Shown: positions 18,216 to 22,814 of the stretch, one piece after another | How positions within the stretch are numbered: position 1 is the first letter of the stretch | Layout of the letters: each line of letters begins with the position of its first letter | Source: a virus | Length of the DNA stretch: 22,814 nucleotides | Reading direction: 5' to 3' (one strand) | IMG/VR virus record: IMGVR_UViG_3300010885_030972 | Coordinates: 1-22,814 of that record | Position numbers and translations under genes: made by a program | The notes under the pieces: generated by a model | The model's input: the letters and a program-made list of their open reading frames with translations, nothing else | The model's database searches: none | What the model was told of the DNA's origin: nothing

Positions 18216-19463
18216 ATGGGCACACAACCGTGGTTGGAAGAACAGACACTAAAGAATATCTATGATCTCCCTGAGATTAATACAGATTTAGATGTGGTTC
18301 ACTACTTTAAAGACCGTGGAGTTGTTGTAGCTAGAAGAACCATTGCAGATGCCAGAGTAAAGTTTGGCATTCCTACTTCCAAGCCCAAAGGGGCATATAT
18401 GACAGATACAGAGGATGCAAGTCTAGAGAAAAGAGTCATCAGATTAGAGCGAGAATTGATGACGGCCAGAAGTGAGAGGAACACCGCACGACAGGCTCAC
18501 AAGGTGGCAGAGCAGGACACTGTTAAGTATAAGGCAGCTAATGATGTCCTACTTAAAGCTAGTAAGTTATCGGTGCAGAGCGCACCTTGGTCTAAATCAA
18601 AAGTGCGCCGCAAGGGTGCAGCTACAGCCCTCATCATGCTTTCCGATTTACATCTTGATGAAATAGTCAAGCCATCTGAGGTAGGCGGCTTGAACGCCTA
18701 TAACCGTGAGATAGCCCTACAGCGCCTTCAGAGGACTGCTGAGGGTGCGGTCAACATGGGCAAGAACCTTATGGGCGGTTTTGAGTATGAAGGCGCAATA
18801 GTCATTCTGGGCGGAGACATGGTTGCAGGGAATCTGCATGATGATGACATCTTCAATGAAGAGTCTTCAATGATACCAACGGTAGATTTCTGGGTAGACC
18901 ATCTAGCCAAGTTTTTAGAAACAATTGCTGATGCCTATGGCTCTACGCACGTTGTATCGGTTGTTGGAAACCATGGAAGGCTGTCGATGAAGCCCCGCAT
19001 GAAAGGGCGCACTGAAGATTCCTGGGACCACTTATTGGCTCTTATGCTACAGCGTCATCTTAAGGGAGATAAGAGATTTACTTGGAATATCCCGTTGTGC
19101 GCTGATGCCTATGTAGAAATTTATGGACGTAGAATGTTGATCACTCATGGCGATCAGATGAAAGGCGGGGGAGGTCTAGCTGGTCTAGTAAATCCTGCTT
19201 CTATCTTCGATGCGCGAAAGCGTAAGCGTAATGCTTCTATGGGCGATGAACACGATCATATGTGGGTGGGCCATTTCCATTCTTATACTCGCACAGGCAA
19301 GGTAACTGTTAATGGTTCGCTTAAAGGTTTAGACGAGTATGCATTTCTGGGTAACTTCGCTTATGAAGAACCTATCCAGGCATTTGCAGTAATTACTCGG
19401 GAACACGGCGTTACTCTTGAAGCTGGCATCTATTCTGTAGATCGCATTGCTGAGGGCTGGTAG
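18216..19463 (+). CDS. Calcineurin-like metallophosphoesterase with N-terminal HTH/coiled-coil extension
   Basis: This 415-residue protein contains all the conserved motifs of the two-metal phosphoesterase fold: SDLHLD (Asp144, His146), GGDM (Asp201), GNHG (Asn252, His253), THGD (His311) and GHFH (His353, His355). The family includes nucleases (Mre11/SbcD type), nucleotidases and phosphatases. The substrate cannot be told from sequence. Before the catalytic domain, residues 1-50 look like a small helix-turn-helix (VARRTIADARVKFGI), and 66-115 form a charged coiled coil rich in Arg, Glu and Lys, suggesting DNA binding or oligomer formation. Start ATG 18216 lacks a well-spaced ribosome site (AAGGA lies 16 nt upstream), so the start is less certain than the fold. 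Base composition is richer in G+C than the tail genes. Probable role: phage DNA metabolism. Confidence 0.88.
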   Translation: MGTQPWLEEQTLKNIYDLPEINTDLDVVHYFKDRGVVVARRTIADARVKFGIPTSKPKGAYMTDTEDASLEKRVIRLERELMTARSERNTARQAHKVAEQDTVKYKAANDVLLKASKLSVQSAPWSKSKVRRKGAATALIMLSDLHLDEIVKPSEVGGLNAYNREIALQRLQRTAEGAVNMGKNLMGGFEYEGAIVILGGDMVAGNLHDDDIFNEESSMIPTVDFWVDHLAKFLETIADAYGSTHVVSVVGNHGRLSMKPRMKGRTEDSWDHLLALMLQRHLKGDKRFTWNIPLCADAYVEIYGRRMLITHGDQMKGGGGLAGLVNPASIFDARKRKRNASMGDEHDHMWVGHFHSYTRTGKVTVNGSLKGLDEYAFLGNFAYEEPIQAFAVITREHGVTLEAGIYSVDRIAEGW

Positions 19464-19478
19464 CGCTTTATTAAGAAT

Positions 19479-19499
19479 TACTATAAATACATTATAGTA
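19479..19499. repeat. Perfect 8-bp inverted repeat before the holin-like gene
   Basis: TACTATAA (19479-19486) is the exact reverse complement of TTATAGTA (19492-19499), with a 5-nt spacer. It sits in the only spacer (19464-19523) between the metallophosphoesterase and the holin-like gene. A dimeric repressor operator, or a weak AT-rich RNA hairpin, are possible readings. There is no GC-rich stem with a T run, so it is not a standard terminator. It could be chance in AT-rich DNA. Confidence 0.4.
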
Positions 19500-19523
19500 T
19501 GTAATATAAATTAAAGGAGAAAT

Positions 19524-19814
19524 ATGGATAATTCAAGTATGTTTTTACTAATTGTTGCTGGTATGATTGCTACTCCGTTAGTTTCTTTCCTAAAAGGAAA
19601 CTCATGGCCAAGCAATGTTAAGGTGGCATTCTCTATGGCCTTTTGTCTAGTAATTGCTCTTGCTGGAGCCTTTCTGGGCGGTACGCTAAATTCGTTGAGT
19701 GATGTTGTTTCCAACTTTGCTATTGTATGGGCTTCATCGCAAGCTTTGTATTCTACTTGGTTTGCTGACACAAGTGCTAATGACAGCCTTTCGTCTATGA
19801 AAGTATTAGGCTAG
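19524..19814 (+). CDS. Small three-helix membrane protein, probable holin
   Basis: This 96-residue protein starts at ATG 19524, with the strong ribosome site AAGGAG at 19514-19519. Three hydrophobic segments are visible: about 6-23 (MFLLIVAGMIATPLVSFL), 32-52 (VKVAFSMAFCLVIALAGAF) and 60-80 (VVSNFAIVWASSQALYSTWF). A short KGNSWPSN loop separates the first two. No enzymatic motif is present. Size, membrane topology, strong translation signal and a location after the tail genes fit a phage holin, which forms inner-membrane lesions at lysis. No endolysin lies beside it, so this rests on topology and context. Another small membrane protein, such as a superinfection-exclusion factor, is possible. 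Confidence 0.62.
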   Translation: MDNSSMFLLIVAGMIATPLVSFLKGNSWPSNVKVAFSMAFCLVIALAGAFLGGTLNSLSDVVSNFAIVWASSQALYSTWFADTSANDSLSSMKVLG

Positions 19815-19821
19815 GATTAGT

Positions 19822-20043
19822 TTGTTGCAAGGGTTTGGTGGCTTTTGGTGTAAAAGATGTGACGGTAGAGTTTTTTTTGATGAAGTCTATTGGGAGCCAG
19901 AGTCGCTAAACAGTACGCAAAAAATTAAAAAAGTAGAACTTGTATGTACAATGTGTGGAAAACGCGGTCGTTGTACATATAAAGAATATCAACAGTTGCT
20001 TAAAGAGATTGCTAATGTTCTTAGAAAACAGAAATCAAGCTAA
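19822..20043 (+). CDS. Small zinc-ribbon protein
   Basis: This 73-residue protein starts at TTG 19822. AGGA lies 5 nt upstream and the reading frame is open, which favours this non-ATG start. Two CxxC pairs are present: Cys10/Cys13 (CKRC) and Cys42/Cys45 (CTMC), plus Cys51. The arrangement is that of a zinc ribbon, a small metal-bound fold used for nucleic-acid or protein binding. The C-terminal part is a basic helix (YKEYQQLLKEIANVLRKQK). The function is unknown. The gene overlaps the following MerR-like gene by 29 nt if the latter starts at 20015, suggesting they are made together. Confidence 0.6.
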   Translation: MLQGFGGFWCKRCDGRVFFDEVYWEPESLNSTQKIKKVELVCTMCGKRGRCTYKEYQQLLKEIANVLRKQKSS

Positions 20044-20482
20044 ACTAATTAAAAATAGATTATTCTTTAATGATAAGAATGATTTAATTAGAATAATTTC
20101 TATTGTCAAACGTGAAAATATTATTCATATATTTGACTATTCTAAGTTTGATAAACAGATTATTGAATACGATACTGCTGCATATTATCTAACACCTGTT
20201 TTTAGGATTGGTGAAGTATCTCGCATTATTGATAAGAAACCAGATACTATTAGAAAATATGAGCAAACTGGAGTAATACCGAAAGCTCGCAAAGTTTCTT
20301 TGAATATTGAAGGATCATCTTCGATTAGAATATATAGCCTAAGAGATGTATATGATTTACTTGAGATCTTTGCTACTAGAAGCAAAGCGGGTCGTCCGAA
20401 GCAACATGCTAGTATTAACCAAGTTGATGCAATTAAACGCATCAATGCCAGATTCCAAAAAATTAAAAATGTTGGAGCCTAG
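20015..20482 (+). CDS. MerR-like winged-helix DNA-binding protein
   Basis: This protein has 155 residues from ATG 20015. An upstream in-frame start at 19940 would lie deep inside the zinc-ribbon gene and give an unconvincing N-terminus, so 20015 is preferred. Residues 62-92 (VFRIGEVSRIIDKKPDTIRK, then YEQTGVIP) match the MerR helix-turn-helix, and IRIYSLRDVYDLL at 104-116 matches the wing and following helix. After that come an AGRPKQ patch like an AT-hook and a basic tail. The first 60 residues are a charged alpha/beta region I do not recognise. No MerR metal-binding cysteines are seen. It could regulate phage genes or act in excision or partition as small MerR-like phage proteins do. The gene's 5' part is far more AT-rich than its neighbours. 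Confidence 0.68.
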   Translation: MFLENRNQAKLIKNRLFFNDKNDLIRIISIVKRENIIHIFDYSKFDKQIIEYDTAAYYLTPVFRIGEVSRIIDKKPDTIRKYEQTGVIPKARKVSLNIEGSSSIRIYSLRDVYDLLEIFATRSKAGRPKQHASINQVDAIKRINARFQKIKNVGA

Positions 20483-20495
20483 TCTCGGTGACAAC

Positions 20496-20524
20496 TTGCG
20501 CTCGCTCAACTGAGGGTGTATAGT
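20496..20524 (+). promoter_or_regulatory. Candidate sigma-70-type promoter for the replication genes
   Basis: TTGCGC (20496-20501) and TATAGT (20519-20524) are separated by exactly 17 nt, inside the only non-coding gap (20483-20566) ahead of the replication/regulation genes. The -10 box matches TATAAT at five of six bases; the -35 box keeps TTG only. Transcription would begin near 20531, leaving a leader of about 35 nt before the ribosome site. No terminator was seen upstream. Confidence 0.45.
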
Positions 20525-20566
20525 GGCTCATCGGGGCTAAGGCCCAACCACAGACAGGAGAATAAA

Positions 20567-20779
20567 ATGGGTAAAAAAGGAACAATCAACGTAACCGTAG
20601 GACTTACTCGCAACTTAGGTAACTACCAGTCGCTACGAATTGATGCAGGTATGACTGTAGACTCAGACGACGTAATGTCTGACTCCGAGTGGGCAGATGC
20701 TTGGCAGAAAGTAGAACTAGAAGTTGAGCGTCGTCTCGCTGAACTAGACGGAGAACTGTCTAGTGGGGCTTCTAAGTAA
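20567..20779 (+). CDS. Small conserved-type phage protein of unknown function
   Basis: This protein has 70 residues from ATG 20567, supported by CAGGAG (20555-20560) 6 nt upstream. An in-frame GTG at 20516 would extend it through the candidate promoter and is rejected. The sequence has an N-terminal beta-like part (TINVTVGLTRNLGNYQSLRI), an acidic linker (TVDSDDVMSDS), and an amphipathic helix (WADAWQKVELEVERRLAELD). Proteins with an NLGNYxSxRI segment recur in actinophage replication regions by my recollection, but I know no established function. As the first gene after the promoter, with the best translation signal nearby, it may be an early, highly made product. Confidence 0.65.
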   Translation: MGKKGTINVTVGLTRNLGNYQSLRIDAGMTVDSDDVMSDSEWADAWQKVELEVERRLAELDGELSSGASK

Positions 20780-21074
20780 CGTATCTTGGATGGGCAAGGC
20801 TGCTTGCATTGACGAGAGCCATCGTATTTTTATTTCATACGAAACCCATGACATAACTAGAGCAAAAGCGATATGCTCCCAATGCCCAGTGCGAGTGCCA
20901 TGCCTAGAGCAATATGCGGATATTTCCTGCGTTGCTGGCGGGTACTCACATCATGATAGACTTATGGCCTCATGGCAAAGGATAAGTGATACCAATGACT
21001 CTAACTGGAGAAGTTCTGCTTACTTACTTCGCAGACTCAGCCGAGAGATCAAAGAAAATATACTTCCAGACTGA
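20763..21074 (+). CDS. WhiB-like iron-sulfur transcription factor
   Basis: This protein has 103 residues from GTG 20763, with GGAG 9 nt upstream; it overlaps the previous gene by 17 nt. A WMGKAAC opening (Cys15) is followed by CSQCPVRVPC (Cys38, Cys41, Cys47). The C-x22-C-x2-C-x5-C spacing gives the four cysteines that hold the iron-sulfur cluster in WhiB proteins. The usual G-(V/I)-W-G-G turn is degenerate (CVAGGYSHHDR). The start must lie before Trp9, and GTG 20763 is the only suitable codon. WhiB proteins bind host sigma factor and regulate transcription; phage versions can redirect or repress host WhiB genes. The last 30 residues lie beyond the usual domain and are encoded in DNA that overlaps the next gene in another frame. 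Confidence 0.85.
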   Translation: MGLLSNVSWMGKAACIDESHRIFISYETHDITRAKAICSQCPVRVPCLEQYADISCVAGGYSHHDRLMASWQRISDTNDSNWRSSAYLLRRLSREIKENILPD

Positions 21075-21324
21075 GAAGGATGATACCAACGCAGAGCGCA
21101 TGGTTAAGTTCTTTGCTCGTGAAGGAGGAGTAGATATATGCAAGGATGCAATTGATAGATTTATTGCATCAGAAAAGCAGCCGGTAGTATTCCTGCACGA
21201 TTTTGTGGTTAAGTTAGGATCTATTGTCGAATCCATAAATCTAGAGAACAAAGATAGAGACGAGTTCCGTCGCCTAGTTCAGCAAACCAAAGATCGCATG
21301 GAGAGTGATTCTAATGAATTATGA
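20995..21324 (+). CDS. Unknown helical protein upstream of the helicase
   Basis: This protein has 109 residues from ATG 20995. AAAGGA at 20977-20982 is 12 nt from this ATG but only 3 nt from an alternative in-frame GTG at 20986, so the start is uncertain. The gene overlaps the WhiB gene by 80 nt in a different frame. The sequence (MTLTGEVLLTYFADSAERSK, then MVKFFAREGG, AIDRFIASEK, FVVKLGSIVESI, RDEFRRLVQQTKDRM) is predicted almost wholly helical with no known motif. It runs straight into the helicase gene, whose start overlaps its stop. A helper role in helicase loading is conceivable from position alone, with no sequence support. Confidence 0.6.
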   Translation: MTLTGEVLLTYFADSAERSKKIYFQTEKDDTNAERMVKFFAREGGVDICKDAIDRFIASEKQPVVFLHDFVVKLGSIVESINLENKDRDEFRRLVQQTKDRMESDSNEL

Positions 21325-22531
21325 AATGAGTTTGCTTAATAGCCTCATTGATGCGGAGAGTATCATCTCAGCAGTGGAGCAAAATGTAGATGAGTCTTTT
21401 GTGGACCATAAAGATATCTGGGAGTTCATTCATGGATATTATTCCAAGTACTCCAAGCTTCCTACTAAGGCGATTGTTAAAAATCAATTTCGTGAGTTTG
21501 AGTTTATTGACACAACCACTGCGCCCCTACAGTTTTATGTAGACGAAGCTAGGAAGCACGCTCTATCTGAGAATGTTAGAACTACATTGCACGACACTAT
21601 TCAGATATTGAGAGATAGCGGTCCTAATGCTGCTCTTAACTTTGTTGCTATGAATAGTCTCCGCTTGATGAAAAATACTGGAGCGCTTAAAGACACAAAC
21701 CTTGCTGGAGATTTTGCGGATAGGGTTGGAGACTACAAAGAACGTCACGACGACCCTACTAAGAACATTATGGGTATCCCTACAGGCTTTAGTGTCATTG
21801 ATAAGCATTTTGGGGGCTGGCAGAAAGGTGACTTTATTGTCATACTTGGCTGGACAGGTTCTGGTAAGAGTTGGCTAGCTAGGCTATTTGCTGCAAACGC
21901 ATGGCAGGCTGGCTATAGCCCTCTTATTATCTCTCTTGAGATGAACAAAGAACAAGAGGGATATCGCTTTGACACTATCCTCAATCAGGGTGAGACATTT
22001 AAGAACTCTGACCTGATGTTCGGTAGGGGAGTAAATCCTGAGGCATATAATGAGTGGGCTGAGAGAACTTTTAAGGACAAGCCACCTATACATCTTGTGA
22101 CTTCAGATGGCATTGAGGCTGCTAATCAAAATGTTGTTGAAGCAAAAGTTGAACAATATCAGCCTGATCTGCTAATATTAGACTATCATGGTTTATTCGA
22201 TGATGCTAAAAAAGGTAACACAGAAACTGAGAGGGCCAAAAATCTCTCTAAAGATTTTAAGCGCATAGCAGTGCGCCATAATATACCCGTAATCGACATT
22301 GCTGCTGTTACTATGGATGCGAATCACGGAGAAAGGGCACCGGCATTGGCTGAGGTGGCATGGAGCAAGCAACTTGCTTATGACGCTGACTTAGTTATGG
22401 CGGTTCATCGAAATGCAGAGTCGCAACTTTTTGAAGTGGTTAGTCGCAAAGTTCGAAGAGGTCATCCTTTTGCTTTCTATCTTGAGTGGGACTTGGACAC
22501 GGGCAAGCGAAAAGAATTGTTTGATGCCTGA
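21314..22531 (+). CDS. DnaB-like replicative helicase (RecA-fold ATPase)
   Basis: This protein has 405 residues from ATG 21314, chosen over GTG 21305 because GGAGAG at 21300-21305 sits 8 nt upstream and the GTG is inside that site. Residues 1-140 form a helical N-terminal region comparable to the DnaB N-domain (SLLNSLIDAESIISAV, then DHKDIWEFI). A linker (IPTGFSVIDKHFGGW) leads into the ATPase core: Walker A GWTGSGKS at 179-186, SLEM at 207-210, Walker B LLILDYHG at 286-293, and a late basic SRKVRRG segment. The order fits a hexameric 5'-3' DNA-unwinding helicase at the phage fork. It is shorter than typical bacterial DnaB but normal for phages. The neighbouring primase fragment supports a replication module. 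Confidence 0.9.
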   Translation: MNYEMSLLNSLIDAESIISAVEQNVDESFVDHKDIWEFIHGYYSKYSKLPTKAIVKNQFREFEFIDTTTAPLQFYVDEARKHALSENVRTTLHDTIQILRDSGPNAALNFVAMNSLRLMKNTGALKDTNLAGDFADRVGDYKERHDDPTKNIMGIPTGFSVIDKHFGGWQKGDFIVILGWTGSGKSWLARLFAANAWQAGYSPLIISLEMNKEQEGYRFDTILNQGETFKNSDLMFGRGVNPEAYNEWAERTFKDKPPIHLVTSDGIEAANQNVVEAKVEQYQPDLLILDYHGLFDDAKKGNTETERAKNLSKDFKRIAVRHNIPVIDIAAVTMDANHGERAPALAEVAWSKQLAYDADLVMAVHRNAESQLFEVVSRKVRRGHPFAFYLEWDLDTGKRKELFDA

Positions 22532-22718
22532 TGAGGATAGAGAAGCAGACCATATAATCGATGGTGAAGCCAAAGATCAAGAAACTATAATCAGGCAACG
22601 TAGCCATATTGAAGAATTTGTTACAGATACAATAGCGCCGTTTACTCGAAGTAAATTATACTGGGATATGACTGACAGAGGAACATTCCATTTTGAACTC
22701 CATTTTTGGTTTAAATAA
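22524..22718 (+). CDS. Small acidic protein of unknown function
   Basis: This protein has 64 residues from ATG 22524, overlapping the helicase stop by 8 nt. Upstream in-frame starts lie within the helicase gene and would give a poor N-terminus. The sequence is acidic at first (MPDEDREADHIIDGEAKDQE), then mixed charged (IRQRSHIEEFV), and ends in an aromatic beta-like stretch (GTFHFELHFWFK). No motif is recognised. It lies between the helicase and primase genes and overlaps the latter by 26 nt if the primase starts at TTG 22693, so it is probably co-translated with them. Its small size leaves moderate doubt that it is a gene. Confidence 0.55.
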   Translation: MPDEDREADHIIDGEAKDQETIIRQRSHIEEFVTDTIAPFTRSKLYWDMTDRGTFHFELHFWFK

Positions 22719-22814
22719 TAGCAAAACTATTGACATGTTTGTCAATCAGTATCTGACTGTAGTCAGCGAGTTGCCAGACGAGTATGCCTGTTATTGCCCA
22801 TTTCACTCCAACAC
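22693..22814 (+). CDS. DNA primase, N-terminal fragment with CHC2-type zinc-finger start
   Basis: This reading frame runs off the window end. From ATG 22735 it reads MFVNQYLTVVSELPDEYA followed by CYCPFHSN; the CPFH motif is the first half of the zinc-binding finger of DnaG-type primases. I place the start at TTG 22693 because GAGGA (22678-22682) lies 10 nt upstream, while ATG 22735 has no ribosome site, and because the added residues (MNSIFGLNNSKTID) look like normal protein. The frame is closed upstream at TGA 22669-22671. Primases make RNA primers beside the helicase, which matches the gene order. Only about 40 residues are visible, so catalytic motifs cannot be checked. Confidence 0.7.
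   Translation, partial: MNSIFGLNNSKTIDMFVNQYLTVVSELPDEYACYCPFHSN

Noticed and set aside
19940-20014. Upstream extension of the MerR-like protein
   Set aside because: The added 25 residues are the zinc-ribbon gene read in another frame and look unlike a normal N-terminus.
20530-20545. GGGC-TAAG-GCCC mini-hairpin as a terminator
   Set aside because: It has only four pairs and no T run, and it lies directly between the promoter candidate and a strong ribosome site.
20516-20566. Upstream GTG extension of the small protein at 20567
   Set aside because: It would begin inside the -10 box of the candidate promoter. ATG 20567 has an excellent ribosome site.

Overview
This window is a continuous stretch of a long-tailed (siphovirus-type) double-stranded DNA phage genome. 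All genes are on the + strand and tightly packed, often with TAATG or TGATG stop/start overlaps. Composition is AT-leaning: a hand count of 1081-1140 gives 23 of 60 G+C. A WhiB-type regulator (20763-21074) points to an actinobacterial host, because this family is known only from Actinobacteria and their phages. The low G+C would suit a low-GC actinobacterium such as the freshwater Nanopelagicales, but that is an inference only.

Region 1, tail morphogenesis (1-17776). The window opens inside a gene whose last codons carry a canonical -1 slippery heptamer (C CCA AAC, 32-38). A long GC-rich hairpin (46-98) follows it. Together these make the G / G-T tail-assembly chaperone pair, which an ordinary gene caller would miss or misstart. 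Next come a 2557-residue tape measure protein, a small distal-tail-type protein, and a 2145-residue tail hub protein that carries five LamG/concanavalin-like domains, three of them apparently inserted inside the hub fold. Three tandem minor tail proteins follow that share an N-terminal module and look like diverged paralogues. The chaperones would load on the tape measure, the tape measure sets tail length, and the hub, LamG and tandem proteins would form the tail tip and contact the host surface.

Region 2, junction (17778-20482). It holds an HNH endonuclease, a calcineurin-like metallophosphoesterase with an added N-terminal helical/coiled-coil region, a small three-helix membrane protein (probable holin), a zinc-ribbon protein and an AT-rich MerR-like winged-helix protein. 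No endolysin is visible next to the holin candidate.

Region 3, regulation and replication (20483-22814). A plausible promoter (TTGCGC-N17-TATAGT) precedes a conserved-looking small protein, the WhiB-like regulator, an unknown helical protein overlapping it, a DnaB/RecA-fold replicative helicase, a small unknown protein, and the N-terminus of a primase (CxCPFH zinc-finger motif) cut off by the window end.

I found no tRNA, CRISPR array, insertion sequence or strong intrinsic terminator. I see no clear evidence of a wholly new system. The best items are the frameshift signal, the LamG-invaded hub, and the AT-rich zinc-ribbon/MerR pair.
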